From contig NZ_JACXZA010000001.1 in assembly GCF_014779765.1 (NCBI RefSeq), positions 868,001-932,000 on the forward strand: a DNA stretch of 64,000 nt. Reading direction: 5' to 3'. The number at the start of each line of letters is the position of its first letter. Position 1 is the stretch's first letter. This document shows positions 51,544 to 61,053 of the stretch, piece by piece. The notes below the pieces were generated by a model. It was given only the letters and a program-made list of their open reading frames with translations. It ran no database searches and was not told the origin of the DNA. Both the position numbers and the translations under genes were made by a program. The DNA comes from Paenibacillus terricola. Lineage in GTDB: Bacteria > Bacillota > Bacilli > Paenibacillales > Paenibacillaceae.

Positions 51544-52667
51544 CAGTAACAGAACAACCGGGTAAGGACACAGGTTGTGCCGGCTGCGGCGTGAAGCTGC
51601 AGACGACAGATAAGGAACGAGCGGGGTATATCCCTGCATCAGCATTGGAACGGACGCCGACGATTTGCCAGCGCTGCTTCCGGATTAAGAATTATAACGA
51701 AGCTTCGTCGATCGCAATCGATCAAGACGATTTCCTGCGCTTGCTTGGCGGCATTGCAAGCACGGACAGCTTGGTCGTGCATATCGTCGATATCTTCGAT
51801 TTCGAAGGCAGCGTCATCTCGGGTCTGCAGCGGTTTGTAGGTAATAATCCCGTGCTGCTCGTCGTGAACAAAGTCGATCTGCTGCCGCGAGCGGTTAATC
51901 ACAACCGCCTACGCAACTGGGTGCAGCAGCAAGCGAAGGAGCAGGGGCTTCGTACGGTTGAGGTTGTGCTCTGCAGTGCGAAACGCAACATCGGCTTTGA
52001 TCGCGTCGTTGATGCAATCGAGTACTACCGCCGCGGACGCGACGTTTATGTCGTTGGCGCAACGAACGTCGGCAAGTCGACGCTTATTAATCGAATTATC
52101 CATGATTACAGCGATCTAGATGCCGAATTGACGACGTCCCGTTATCCGGGCACGACGCTCGATGCTGTTCACATTCCGCTCGATGACGGCAAAGCGATCA
52201 TTGATACGCCAGGAATCGTCTACAACCACCGGATGACGGAGGTTGTTCCGCGCAGCGTATTGCAGGCGATTACGCCGGACAAGCCGATCAAACCGCTCGT
52301 TTATCAGCTGGATGAAGGCCAATCGATGTTTGTTGGCGCGCTGGCTCGGTTTGATTTTGTATCCGGTGACCATCAGTCGTTTACGCTTTATCTATCGAAC
52401 GGTGTGGATGTTCATCGAACGAAGCTGGAGCGTGCGGACGAGCTGTATGCTAACCATAAAGGCAAGCTGCTGTCACCGCCATCTGTCGAAGAACTCGACG
52501 AGCTGCCGGCATGGACGCGTCATTCGCTTCGTATTCCGCGCGGCGGCGAATACGATGTATTCGTATCGGGCCTTGGCTGGATGCGTGCGAACAGTACGGC
52601 AGGAGCGGTCGTAGACGTCTACGCGCCGAAGGGGATTAAAGTTCACGTGCGCCGCGCGTTGATCTAA
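51540..52667 (+). CDS. yqeH: ribosome biogenesis GTPase YqeH
   Basis: A 375-residue circularly permuted GTPase needed for 30S subunit assembly. An N-terminal zinc finger has CAGCG and CQRC cysteine pairs (about residues 12-47). The G motifs come in permuted order: NKVD and CSAKRNIG first, then GATNVGKSTLIN (P-loop) and DTPG. The GTG start overlaps yqeG by 4 bases. Confidence 0.95.
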   Translation: MTVTEQPGKDTGCAGCGVKLQTTDKERAGYIPASALERTPTICQRCFRIKNYNEASSIAIDQDDFLRLLGGIASTDSLVVHIVDIFDFEGSVISGLQRFVGNNPVLLVVNKVDLLPRAVNHNRLRNWVQQQAKEQGLRTVEVVLCSAKRNIGFDRVVDAIEYYRRGRDVYVVGATNVGKSTLINRIIHDYSDLDAELTTSRYPGTTLDAVHIPLDDGKAIIDTPGIVYNHRMTEVVPRSVLQAITPDKPIKPLVYQLDEGQSMFVGALARFDFVSGDHQSFTLYLSNGVDVHRTKLERADELYANHKGKLLSPPSVEELDELPAWTRHSLRIPRGGEYDVFVSGLGWMRANSTAGAVVDVYAPKGIKVHVRRALI

Positions 52668-52714
52668 TCGATCATCCGCGCTAGCGTTCGAACCGATAGG
52701 GGAGAGTGGCTCGA

Positions 52715-53599
52715 ATGACTGCAGCAGCAGAGAGTAAGGCAGAAGCGATTCAGCATGTAGACAGCCATACGGTTCTGTTCAGCGTCATTGGCGATCCGAT
52801 ACGGCATTCCAAGTCGCCGATTATGATGAACCGGGCGTTTCGTGAAACCGGCGTCAATGGCGTGTATACGGCGTTTCATATTACAGGGGACAAGCTCGGC
52901 GACTTCATTGCAGGTGTACGGGCAATGGGCATTCGGGGCGTCAATGTAACGATTCCGCACAAGCTGGATGTGATGCAGTATCTCGATCATATCGACGAGT
53001 CGGCCGCAGCTATCGGAGCCGTGAACACGATTGTGAACGACAACGGTGTCCTGACGGGCTACAATACGGACGGGATCGGCTATGTGCGTTCGCTGAAGGA
53101 AGAGGCTGAGCCTCAGCTTGCTGGCAAGCGCATTGTTGTGCTGGGAGCAGGCGGCGCTGCTCGCGGTATCGTCTATGCCCTTACGAAGGAAGCGCCAGCG
53201 TCGATTACGATTGCCAATCGGACGGAGCAGAAGGCTATCGAGCTCGCCGCTTCATTGAATGGAGAGACATCGGTCATCGGTGTCGGTAACGATCAACTGC
53301 AGCGCGTATGCGCGGATGCTGATATTATTATTAATACAACGTCTACCGGTATGTTCCCGAATGTGGAAGAGACGCCGGTCGATGCTTCTTGGCTGCGGCC
53401 TGGAGCGGTAGCGAGCGACATTATTTATAATCCGATGAAGACGAAGTTTCTGGCGGATGCAGAGCGTGCAGGCTGCCGCATTCATGGCGGTCTGGGCATG
53501 TTTATTTATCAAGGCGCGTATGCATTCGAGTATTGGACAGGGAAGTCGGCACCAGCGTTAGCGATGCGCGAGACGGTGCTAGAGGCATTGCAGCGATAA
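52715..53599 (+). CDS. aroE: shikimate dehydrogenase
   Basis: A 294-residue NADPH-dependent enzyme of aromatic amino acid synthesis (3-dehydroshikimate to shikimate). Motifs: IGDPIRHSKSPIMMNRAF, the catalytic lysine in NVTIPHK, the NTDGIGY region, and the Rossmann GAGGAARGI. ATG 52715 is chosen (GGGGAG 10 bases upstream); GTG 52706 is possible but falls inside the site. Its position matches the Bacillus cluster. Confidence 0.93.
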   Translation: MTAAAESKAEAIQHVDSHTVLFSVIGDPIRHSKSPIMMNRAFRETGVNGVYTAFHITGDKLGDFIAGVRAMGIRGVNVTIPHKLDVMQYLDHIDESAAAIGAVNTIVNDNGVLTGYNTDGIGYVRSLKEEAEPQLAGKRIVVLGAGGAARGIVYALTKEAPASITIANRTEQKAIELAASLNGETSVIGVGNDQLQRVCADADIIINTTSTGMFPNVEETPVDASWLRPGAVASDIIYNPMKTKFLADAERAGCRIHGGLGMFIYQGAYAFEYWTGKSAPALAMRETVLEALQR

Positions 53600-53643
53600 G
53601 ACAAAAATGAGATTAATGGCAAGCAGAAAGAGGGATAACATCC

Positions 53644-53937
53644 ATGTTGACAGGCAAGCAGAAACGGTATTTGCGCTCGATGGCGCATCATTTGACTCCG
53701 ATTTTTCAAATCGGCAAGGGCGGTATGAACGATCAGCTCGTTCGCCATATCGAAGAGGCGATTGAGGTTCGCGAGCTCATCAAGGTTAACGTACTGAATA
53801 ACAGCTCGGAGGATCCTCGCGAGGTTGGCGCTGAGCTGGCAGCAGGCGCGGGTTGTGAATTGGTTCAAGTTATCGGCAAAACGATTGTACTCTACAAAGA
53901 GTCACGCGATCACAAGACGATCGAGCTGCCTCGTTAA
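53644..53937 (+). CDS. yhbY: YhbY-family RNA-binding protein (YqeI)
   Basis: A 97-residue CRM-domain protein associated with ribosome assembly. It opens MLTGKQKRYLRSMAHHLTPI and has the RNA-binding IGKGGMNDQLVRHIEEA loop and late GKTIVLYKES. nadD starts three bases after its stop. Confidence 0.93.
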   Translation: MLTGKQKRYLRSMAHHLTPIFQIGKGGMNDQLVRHIEEAIEVRELIKVNVLNNSSEDPREVGAELAAGAGCELVQVIGKTIVLYKESRDHKTIELPR

Positions 53938-53940
53938 TCG

Positions 53941-54543
53941 ATGAAGAGCATCGGCATCATGGGCGGCACATTCGATCCGATCCATATCGGTCACCTGCTG
54001 GCGGCAGAGACGGCGCTTGATGCGTGCCAGCTGGACGAGGTATGGTTTATCCCGACGAATGTACCACCGCTCAAAGAAGGCACACAAGGCGTAGACGCAG
54101 AGAAGCGTCTGCGCCTCGTTCGGTTAGCAATCGCGGGCGAGCCGCGCTTTAATGCGCATACGATTGAGCTGGAACGCGGCGGTGTCAGCTATTCCTACGA
54201 TACGATAACCGTGCTAATGGAACGAGAACCAGACTGTACATTCGCGTATATTATCGGATCGGATCGCATTCATGACTTGCCGAAGTGGCATCGGATCGAT
54301 GAACTGGCGAAGCTTATTCGTTTCATCGGGGTCGAGCGCCCGGATGAGCCGATTGAATTGGAACGGCTCCCCGAGCATCTGCGGCGCCGTGTATCTGTCG
54401 TTGAAATGCCGCCGATGGGCATTTCTTCAACCGATATTAGGCGGCGGCGCATGAGCGGCCGATCGATTCGGTATTTGGTATCGGAGCCAGTCTATTCAGA
54501 AATCATGAAGGAGGGGCTGTATGGACCGCGAAGCGATGATTGA
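53941..54543 (+). CDS. nadD: nicotinate-nucleotide adenylyltransferase
   Basis: A 200-residue enzyme that adenylates nicotinate mononucleotide in NAD synthesis. The nucleotide-binding GGTFDPIHIGHL near the N-terminus and the SSTDIRRR near the C-terminus are both intact. It overlaps the start of yqeK by 23 bases. No ribosome site of its own is apparent beyond the upstream reading frame, so translation is probably coupled to yhbY. Confidence 0.94.
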   Translation: MKSIGIMGGTFDPIHIGHLLAAETALDACQLDEVWFIPTNVPPLKEGTQGVDAEKRLRLVRLAIAGEPRFNAHTIELERGGVSYSYDTITVLMEREPDCTFAYIIGSDRIHDLPKWHRIDELAKLIRFIGVERPDEPIELERLPEHLRRRVSVVEMPPMGISSTDIRRRRMSGRSIRYLVSEPVYSEIMKEGLYGPRSDD

Positions 54544-55090
54544 GTCGGTGAAGGCAGAGATGCCGGAACGGCGTTGGCTGCATGTGCAAGGCGTGATGGA
54601 AACGTCGGTCAAGCTAGCGAAACGGTTCGGCGTGGATCCTGTCCGTGCCGAGCTGGCAGCCATCCTGCATGACGTCGCCAAGTATTGGCCGACAGCTCGG
54701 ATGGAACAGATTATTCGTGAAGAGAAGCTTCCTGAGGAGCTGCTCGATTACGATAAAGAGCTGTGGCACGCTCCTGTTGGCGCTTTTATAGCAGAGCGAG
54801 ATTACGGTGTGACGGATGCTGAGGTGCTGGATGCGATTCGTTATCACACGTCAGGCCGTGTTGGCATGACATTGCTGGAGAAAATCGTATGCCTGGCCGA
54901 TTATATGGAGCCAAGCCGAGACTTTCCTGGCGTGAATAAAATTCGAAGTGAAGCCGAGCATAGTGTGGAGAAGGCGTTGCTGACTGGATTCGATGGCACA
55001 ATAACTTTTCTCATCGAGAAGGGCAAACGAATCTTCCCGCTGACCGTGCTGGCGCGTAATGATATGGTAAGACAAGTAAATGGAGGCTGA
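54521..55090 (+). CDS. yqeK: HD-domain hydrolase YqeK (diadenosine tetraphosphatase)
   Basis: A 189-residue HD-fold phosphohydrolase. The HD motif ILHDVAKYWP (about 49-57) and HAPVGAFIAERDYGV follow the N-terminal RRWLHVQGVMETSVKLA. Bacillus-type YqeK hydrolyses Ap4A symmetrically. GAAGGAGG lies before the ATG inside nadD. rsfS starts three bases after its stop. Confidence 0.92.
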   Translation: MDREAMIESVKAEMPERRWLHVQGVMETSVKLAKRFGVDPVRAELAAILHDVAKYWPTARMEQIIREEKLPEELLDYDKELWHAPVGAFIAERDYGVTDAEVLDAIRYHTSGRVGMTLLEKIVCLADYMEPSRDFPGVNKIRSEAEHSVEKALLTGFDGTITFLIEKGKRIFPLTVLARNDMVRQVNGG

Positions 55091-55093
55091 AGA

Positions 55094-55441
55094 ATGACAG
55101 TGAATGCTGATAAATTGCTAGAAGTAACAGTTGCTGCAGCGGAAGAGAAGAAAGCGACTCGTATCGTTGCGCTTAACTTGAAGGAAATTTCGCTCGTAGC
55201 CGATTATTTTGTTATCTGCTCCGGTAATTCGGATGTACAGGTACAGGCAATTGCTAACGAAATTCGCAAACAGGCCGAGATGATTGGTGTTCGCGTTCGT
55301 GGTATCGAAGGGATGGACTCGGCTCGTTGGGTTCTCATTGACCTTGGCGATGTCGTTGTGCACGTTTTCCACCGTGATGAGCGCGACTACTACAATCTTG
55401 AGCGGCTCTGGTCCGATGCGAAAGTCGTGGAGTTCGCATGA
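55094..55441 (+). CDS. rsfS: ribosome silencing factor RsfS
   Basis: A 115-residue protein that binds L14 and blocks subunit joining under starvation. The fold opens with helices, followed by VADYFVICSGNSDVQVQA and the GIEGMDSARWVLIDLGDVVVH segment typical of the family. GGAGGCTGA lies before the ATG. Its TGA overlaps the following cvfB-like start by 4 bases (ATGA). Confidence 0.94.
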   Translation: MTVNADKLLEVTVAAAEEKKATRIVALNLKEISLVADYFVICSGNSDVQVQAIANEIRKQAEMIGVRVRGIEGMDSARWVLIDLGDVVVHVFHRDERDYYNLERLWSDAKVVEFA

Positions 55442-56358
55442 TTGCCGGTACGATAGTTCGACTGCGGGTGGCACGTGAAGTGTCGCCCTATGGTTTCTTC
55501 GTGACGGATGGAACGCAAGATGTGCTGCTCCATTATAGCGAGATTGTTGGCCAGAAAATAAAAGCCGGCGATGACGTCGAGGTATTCATTTATTACGATA
55601 CCGATGACCGTATTTCGGCGACGATGCGCAAACCGCTCATCACCTTGGGCGAAATGGCACGGCTCCGCGTAGCAGATATTCATCCGCGGCTTGGCTGCTT
55701 CCTAGAGATCGGCCTCGGCCGCCAGTTGCTGCTCCCGCTGTCGGAACTGCCAGAGAATAAAGACTTCCGTCCCGTTATCGGTGACGAAGTATTCGTTGTG
55801 CTGCACAATGATAAGCAGGGACGGCTTATTGCCAAGCTTGCAGGCGAAGATGATTTCATGACCAAAGTGTTCCGTGCGCCTTCCGACTGGCGTAATCGCT
55901 GGATTGAAGGTTGGGTAACGAAGACGCTGCAGATGGGCTCATTCGTCCTCTTGGACGGCGGTGTATTGGGCTTCGGCGCCTTCGGCATGATTCCGGCTCC
56001 CGAGCGTAATCGGACGCTGAGGCTGGGTGAGCGGGTACGCGCACGCGTAACGTTCGTGCGTGAGGATGGACGCGTTAATCTATCGCTTGGCGAACGTAAG
56101 GAAGTTGGCCGTCTGGAGGATGCGGATCGGGTGCTCGCGTTCTTGAAGGAACGCCCGAATGGCGCGATGCCTTATTCGGACGAGACGCCAGCTGATCTCG
56201 TGAAGCAGCGTTTCGGAATTAGCAAATCCGCCTTCAAACGCGCGCTTGGCAAGCTTATGCGCGACGGTATCATTGAGCAGGAAGGTAACTGGACCAAGCT
56301 GATTGCGAAGCCAACCGAAGATGGCTCAGCAGATGCAACGAAAGGACCTGCGCAATGA
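55438..56358 (+). CDS. CvfB-like S1 RNA-binding protein
   Basis: A 306-residue protein with three S1-like OB folds and a C-terminal winged-helix segment (KQRFGISKSAFKRALGKLM), the architecture of CvfB/YitL, a regulator of virulence and RNA metabolism in staphylococci. The S1 units include GFFVTDGTQDVLLHYSEIVG and GFGAFGMIPAPERNRTLR. It lies between rsfS and yqeM, which are adjacent in Bacillus, so it is an insertion into the usual order. It is coupled by ATGA overlaps on both sides. Confidence 0.82.
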   Translation: MIAGTIVRLRVAREVSPYGFFVTDGTQDVLLHYSEIVGQKIKAGDDVEVFIYYDTDDRISATMRKPLITLGEMARLRVADIHPRLGCFLEIGLGRQLLLPLSELPENKDFRPVIGDEVFVVLHNDKQGRLIAKLAGEDDFMTKVFRAPSDWRNRWIEGWVTKTLQMGSFVLLDGGVLGFGAFGMIPAPERNRTLRLGERVRARVTFVREDGRVNLSLGERKEVGRLEDADRVLAFLKERPNGAMPYSDETPADLVKQRFGISKSAFKRALGKLMRDGIIEQEGNWTKLIAKPTEDGSADATKGPAQ

Positions 56359-57146
56359 TGGCGTCCTATCGACAGTTTGCTGCCGTCTATGACCGGCTAA
56401 TGGAGAATATGCCTTATGCCGACTGGCTTCGTTTCGCTAGAACGATATGGTCACAGGATGGTGAGATGCCGCATTCGGTCGTCGATCTTGGCTGTGGCAC
56501 GGGCAACCTGTCGATCCCGCTTGCAAAATCGGGCTTTCATGTCTATGCAATCGACCTCTCGGCAGATATGCTGACGATTGGCCGCAGCAAATGGGATGAG
56601 ACACCGCAGTATCAAGCTCGCCTTGGAAGCGGTTCGGTCCGCTGGCTGCAGCAGGATATGCGGGAGTGGGAGCTGCCGGAAAAGGTAGACACGGTTATCT
56701 CGTTCTGCGATTGCTTGAACTATTTGACCGAGGAAGAGGATGTAGAGGCTGCGTTTCACGCGACGTGCCAAGGGCTGCGCCCAGGTGGCGTATTCTTGTT
56801 CGACGTGCTTCCCCCAACTCAGCTGCAGCGGTATGCGGATCAGCAGCCGTTCACGCTCGATGAGCGGGATGTAGCGTACATATGGACCAGCGAACTCGAT
56901 ACACAACTCAATGAGATTGAGCATGCGCTGACGATATTCGCACGGGACGAGCAGGATCCGTCCGGACGATTCGTTCGCATTGAAGAGACGCACGTAGAAC
57001 GGGCGTACGACTCGGTCTGGCTAGTATCCTCGCTGCTGCGAGCCGGCTTCACGCGTGTAGAGCGCTTCGCTGACTTCAGCACGAAACCGCTGACGGGCGA
57101 GGCGCCGCAGGAAGCGGAACGGCTGTTTTTCGCAGCATACAAGTAA
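56355..57146 (+). CDS. yqeM: SAM-dependent methyltransferase YqeM
   Basis: A 263-residue class I methyltransferase. Motif I VDLGCGTGNLSIPLA and the following VYAIDLSADML bind S-adenosylmethionine; SFCDCLNYL corresponds to the catalytic-side strand. ATG 56355 overlaps the cvfB-like stop; ATG 56358 is equally possible. It ends the cluster. Target unknown. Confidence 0.88.
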   Translation: MMASYRQFAAVYDRLMENMPYADWLRFARTIWSQDGEMPHSVVDLGCGTGNLSIPLAKSGFHVYAIDLSADMLTIGRSKWDETPQYQARLGSGSVRWLQQDMREWELPEKVDTVISFCDCLNYLTEEEDVEAAFHATCQGLRPGGVFLFDVLPPTQLQRYADQQPFTLDERDVAYIWTSELDTQLNEIEHALTIFARDEQDPSGRFVRIEETHVERAYDSVWLVSSLLRAGFTRVERFADFSTKPLTGEAPQEAERLFFAAYK

Positions 57147-57170
57147 CGCACTTATATTTTCACCAAACTA

Positions 57171-57205
57171 AAACGCGCTGGCCGCATATGGCTCAGCGCG
57201 TTTTA
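57171..57205 (+). terminator. terminator of the yqeG-yqeM cluster
   Basis: AAAACGCGCTG pairs with CAGCGCGTTTT, with an inner GCC/GGC pair around GCATAT, followed by ATATT. The AT-rich ends make it effective in both directions. Confidence 0.8.
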
Positions 57206-57329
57206 TATTGCGATGATATAAACTTGTTTCACCTAAAAACAAACTATAATGCTCGAACGAAAGCCTGCGTAAGGCATTCGGCTCCTATTATACTTATCAA
57301 CGGTATTGGAATATGCTCGAACAAAAGCT

Positions 57330-57465
57330 GAGCCCCGCAGGGGCGCGCGTCTCCTAGCACGCAGTAACTAACCCGCACTTCTGTCAATCCCACGACACCT
57401 TCCGGGGTCCAGGGGACGGGAGTCCCATGGGGCCCTCCCTTGCAGGGAGGGTTTGGGTGGGTAGA
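57330..57465. other. GC-rich structured intergenic element
   Basis: The stretch holds several clear stems: GCCCC gca GGGGC (about 57332-57345), GGGGAC..GTCCC near 57411-57428, and CCCTCCC..GGGAGGG near 57433-57451. Its translated frames have the Pro/Gly-rich look of spurious proteins often annotated in dispersed repeats (NPPCKGGPHGT). No gene is supported. It may be a REP-like repeat or a structured RNA. Confidence 0.45.
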
Positions 57466-57472
57466 ATAACGC

Positions 57473-57540
57473 AAAAAGCCCCGCTAACGCCAAGACATCC
57501 ACCTTCCATATGGAAGAGACATCCTGGCGATACCGGGGCT
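57473..57540 (-). terminator. terminator of the Cys-rich small-protein gene
   Basis: AGCCCCG (57477-57483) and CGGGGCT (57534-57540) form the outer stem, with inner CGCCA/TGGCG and TTCCATATGGAA. On the minus strand it is followed by TTTTTG. Confidence 0.75.
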
Positions 57541-57562
57541 AGTCGCATTCGCTAGTTACACA

Positions 57563-57853
57563 TTAACCGATAAACTTGAGGCGGTCTGCATAGCTGTCAA
57601 TCTTCGCCTTGAACTGCTCTTCAAGCCTAGGCAGATGGCGTTTCATGCAGCTGCAGTAGTAATCTTTGCGACATACAGGGCACGGAATATTCAATAAGCG
57701 AGCCACGTCGACCAGCTGCCATTCCGGATCCTTCTTCAGGAAGAAGCGGGTGCGCGAATAGTCATCGAGCGTTACGATGAGCTGGTAGATCTTTTCTTTG
57801 TTGTTGTAATCCCCGGAGTCGGCAATGTCGATAATAACCGGATTGAATGACAT
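57563..57853 (-). CDS. uncharacterised 96-residue protein with a C-x2-C...C-x-C cluster
   Basis: A soluble 96-residue protein with a strand-rich N-terminus (MSFNPVIIDIADSGDY) and a cysteine cluster CPVCRKDYYCSC (C-x2-C-x5-C-x-C), suggestive of zinc binding. The C-terminal part is a helix rich in Lys, Arg and Glu. ATG 57853 is chosen because AGGTGG lies 8 bases upstream; GTG 57865 is less likely. It stands alone between the yqe cluster and leuS. No family is recognised. Confidence 0.6.
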   Translation of the reverse strand: MSFNPVIIDIADSGDYNNKEKIYQLIVTLDDYSRTRFFLKKDPEWQLVDVARLLNIPCPVCRKDYYCSCMKRHLPRLEEQFKAKIDSYADRLKFIG

Positions 57854-58054
57854 TTCACATACCACCTGTCTATATAAGGTCTACACGATAGAATAGCTTG
57901 ATATTATAGCTGCTGTCAATCATTACGTACATATTTGTTGGATAAGCTGCTTCGTACCTGATCGGTCATACCTATCATTTTGCCGCAAAATCGTCCGATT
58001 TATTCATCCGACAGTCATTCGTGTGGAAGTGCGGTGATTCAGATTCTGCATTGG

Positions 58055-58083
58055 TTGACATCATCTGCGGCTTCTCCTATAAT
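58055..58083 (+). promoter_or_regulatory. consensus sigma-A promoter of leuS
   Basis: TTGACA at 58055-58060 and TATAAT at 58078-58083 with a 17-base spacer, a perfect consensus match, upstream of the T-box leader. Confidence 0.9.
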
Positions 58084-58140
58084 CTTTTTATATATGTACA
58101 ATTACTTATCGGTCTTGTACAGTAACAATTCAACAGGCCA

Positions 58141-58393
58141 AGATGAGGAGCAGTACTCGCAGACGTACGCTGCAGAGAGCCGGCGGTAGGTGCAAGCCGG
58201 TGCGGACGCGTGAAGAATCTCGCCTCGGAGCCGCACGATGGATCAGGAATACCTGTTACATAGTGCCGAATCGCCCGCGTTATGGGCATTGAGTGAGCGA
58301 TTGGACGAAGCACGTCCGCGCTAACTAGGGTGGTACCACGGGAATAACAACCTCTCGTCCCTAGCGTTATACGCTGGGACGGGAGGTTTTTTT
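58141..58393 (+). promoter_or_regulatory. leucine T-box riboswitch
   Basis: A tRNA-sensing leader. Stem I carries the AGAGAGC element (58174-58180) and GCCGG..CCGG pairing; the specifier loop GAATCTCGCCTCGGAG contains CTC (58219-58221), a Leu codon. The conserved T-box AGGGTGGTACCACGG lies at 58327-58341. The terminator (CCTCTCGTCCC at 58351-58361, GGGACGGGAGG at 58376-58386, then T) ends at 58393. Uncharged tRNA-Leu should stabilise the antiterminator and allow leuS transcription. Confidence 0.93.
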
Positions 58394-58481
58394 AATTCAA
58401 GGAAGGATAAGTCCTAATCTTATTCTTGAGCTTGGATTTACCTAGGATGAAGGAAAGTGTCGCGAAGGGAGAAGTTTTTTT

Positions 58482-60923
58482 ATGAGTCAGGACAATCAGA
58501 ATCAACAGGGCTATAACCCGCTTGTTATCGAGCCGAAGTGGCAGCGCTTCTGGGATGCGAACAAAACGTTTGCTACCCAAGAGGATCCGGGCAAACCGAA
58601 ATTTTATGCATTAGATATGTTCCCATATCCATCTGGCGCAGGTCTCCACGTTGGTCACCCGGAAGGGTATACGGCAACGGATATCGTATCCCGCTATAAG
58701 CGGATGCGCGGCTTTAATGTTCTCCATCCAATGGGTTGGGATGCATTCGGTCTGCCAGCGGAGCAGCACGCGCTCGATACGGGAGAGCATCCACGTGAAA
58801 TTACGGTTAAGAATATTAACAACTTCCGTCGTCAGATCAAATCTCTCGGCTTCTCGTATGATTGGGACCGTGAATTCAGCACGACGGATCCAGATTACTA
58901 CAAATGGACGCAGTGGATTTTCATCCAGCTGTACAATAAGGGCCTCGCTTACGTTGCAGAAGTTCCGGTTAACTGGTGCGAAGCGCTCGGAACGGTTCTT
59001 GCGAACGAAGAAGTTATCGACGGCAAGAGTGAGCGCGGCGGCCACCCAGTGGTCCGCAAGCCGATGCGTCAATGGGTATTGAAAATTACGGAATATGCGG
59101 AACGTCTGCTCGAGGATCTCGAAGAGCTTGATTGGACAGAAAGCATTAAAGAAATGCAACGCAACTGGATCGGCAAGTCGACGGGGGCGGAAGTTGCGTT
59201 CGCAATCGACGGCAGCAGCGAGTCGCTCGTCGTATTCACGACGCGTCCTGACACGTTGTTTGGTGCAACGTACTGCGTACTGGCGCCAGAGCATGAGCTC
59301 GTAGCTGCAATTACGACAGCCGAGCAGAAGGCGGCTGTTGAGGCTTACCAAGAGGTGGCGTCACGTAAGAGCGATCTCGAGCGTACTGACCTTGCGAAGG
59401 AGAAAACAGGCGTATTCACAGGTGCTTACGCAGTGAATCCAGTGAACGGCGAGAAGCTTCCAATCTGGATCGCCGACTATGTACTGGCTGGCTATGGCAC
59501 AGGTGCAATCATGGCTGTTCCAGGCCACGATACGCGTGACTGGGAGTTCGCGAAGCAGTTCGGCCTGAATATCGTCGAAGTGCTTAAAGGCGGAGACGTG
59601 CAAGCTGAAGCTTATACGGGCGAAGGTGAACACGTTAACTCCGGTTTCTTGAACGGACTGGGCAATGAGGAAGCTATTGCGAAGATGATCGCTCATCTGG
59701 AGCAAGAGGGCAAAGGTAAAGGCAAGACGACTTACCGCCTGAGAGACTGGCTGTTCAGCCGTCAACGCTACTGGGGCGAGCCAATCCCGATTCTGCACCT
59801 CGAAGATGGCACAATGAAGCCGGTTCCGGAATCGGAGCTGCCGCTGCTGCTGCCTGATGTCGATGCGATCAAGCCGTCGGGCACTGGTGAATCTCCACTG
59901 GCGAATGTAACGGAGTGGGTTGAGACGATCGATCCGGAGACGGGCATGAAAGCTCGCCGCGAGACGAACACAATGCCGCAATGGGCAGGCAGCTGCTGGT
60001 ATTACCTGCGCTTCATCGATCCGCACAATAGCGATGAGATCTGCTCGAAGGAGAAGCAGCGCGAATGGCTGCCGGTTGACTTGTACATCGGTGGCGCAGA
60101 ACATGCCGTTCTCCACTTGCTGTATGCGCGCTTCTGGCACAAAGTATTGTACGATCTCGGCGTAGTCGATACGAAGGAACCGTTCCACAAGCTGGTCAAC
60201 CAAGGCATGATTCTTGGCACAAACAACGAGAAAATGTCCAAGTCGCGCGGCAACGTTATTAACCCGGACGTTATTGTTAACGAGTTCGGCGGCGACACGC
60301 TGCGTATGTACGAAATGTTCATGGGACCGTTGGAAGCAACGAAGCCTTGGAACACCAGCGGCGTAGAAGGCATGTATCGCTTCTTGAGCCGCGTATGGCG
60401 CCTGTTTGTAAACGAAGACGGAACGCTGAATGCCAAGATTGCGGATGGGGACGGCAGCGACGCGTTCAAACGGACTTGGCACCGTACGATCAAGAAAGTG
60501 ACGGAAGACTTCGAAGCGCTGCGTTTCAACACGGCGATCAGCCAGTTGATGATCTTCGTCAACGATGCGTACAAGGCAGAAGAGCTGCCGCGCCAAGCAA
60601 TGGAGCATTTTGCACAGATGCTGTCGCCGCTTGCGCCGCATATCGCGGAAGAGCTGTGGGAGAAGCTGGGTCATTCGGAGTCCGTTACTTATGTGGCTTG
60701 GCCAACATACGAGGAAGCTTGGACAGTCGACCAAGAGGTCGAAATCGTCGTCCAAGTGAATGGCAAAATTGCGGAGCGTCTCAGCATTGCTGCTGACACG
60801 GACGTAGAGGAAATGGAGCGCCTGGCGAAGGAGCTCGACAAAGTGAAGCAAGCGATTGAAGGCAAGACGATTCGCAAAGTAATTGCTGTTAAAGGCAAAC
60901 TCGTGAACATCGTAGCTAACTAA
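58482..60923 (+). CDS. leuS: leucyl-tRNA synthetase
   Basis: An 813-residue class I synthetase. The HIGH-type motif is in [17 protein letters not shown], the KMSKS motif in [11 protein letters not shown], and a full editing domain lies between (with [12 protein letters not shown] and the conserved Asp in [10 protein letters not shown]). Length equals the Bacillus enzyme. AAGGGAGAAG precedes the ATG. It is regulated by the leucine T-box. In Bacillus it is not part of the yqe-comE region; here it lies between yqeM and comER. Confidence 0.97.
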   Translation: MSQDNQNQQGYNPLVIEPKWQRFWDANKTFATQEDPGKPKFYALDMFPYPSGAGLHVGHPEGYTATDIVSRYKRMRGFNVLHPMGWDAFGLPAEQHALDTGEHPREITVKNINNFRRQIKSLGFSYDWDREFSTTDPDYYKWTQWIFIQLYNKGLAYVAEVPVNWCEALGTVLANEEVIDGKSERGGHPVVRKPMRQWVLKITEYAERLLEDLEELDWTESIKEMQRNWIGKSTGAEVAFAIDGSSESLVVFTTRPDTLFGATYCVLAPEHELVAAITTAEQKAAVEAYQEVASRKSDLERTDLAKEKTGVFTGAYAVNPVNGEKLPIWIADYVLAGYGTGAIMAVPGHDTRDWEFAKQFGLNIVEVLKGGDVQAEAYTGEGEHVNSGFLNGLGNEEAIAKMIAHLEQEGKGKGKTTYRLRDWLFSRQRYWGEPIPILHLEDGTMKPVPESELPLLLPDVDAIKPSGTGESPLANVTEWVETIDPETGMKARRETNTMPQWAGSCWYYLRFIDPHNSDEICSKEKQREWLPVDLYIGGAEHAVLHLLYARFWHKVLYDLGVVDTKEPFHKLVNQGMILGTNNEKMSKSRGNVINPDVIVNEFGGDTLRMYEMFMGPLEATKPWNTSGVEGMYRFLSRVWRLFVNEDGTLNAKIADGDGSDAFKRTWHRTIKKVTEDFEALRFNTAISQLMIFVNDAYKAEELPRQAMEHFAQMLSPLAPHIAEELWEKLGHSESVTYVAWPTYEEAWTVDQEVEIVVQVNGKIAERLSIAADTDVEEMERLAKELDKVKQAIEGKTIRKVIAVKGKLVNIVAN

Positions 60924-60994
60924 TCGCTGTACGCTTCAATATAACTGTGTTCCGGTTTTTGATCGTACCCTATAACAGACAATGATCCGCTCTT

Positions 60995-61053
60995 GAAGAG
61001 GTGAGCGGCCCGTCACGCTAAAGCATAGCGTGTTACTGGCCGTTCACCTCTTC
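60995..61053. terminator. bidirectional terminator-like hairpin overlapping the comER end
   Basis: GAAGAGGTGA..GCGGCC pairs with GGCCG..TCACCTCTTC and an inner ACGCT/AGCGT stem. It begins 72 bases after leuS and extends into the last codons of the converging comER gene. No clear T-run follows. Confidence 0.6.

Noticed and set aside
57244-57474. 76-codon minus-strand frame over the structured element
   Set aside because: The Pro/Gly-rich translation is produced by palindromic non-coding sequence; no start context.
59361-60851. 496-codon open frame antisense to leuS
   Set aside because: It is a shadow of leuS, a confident gene with all class I motifs; composition is implausible for a protein.
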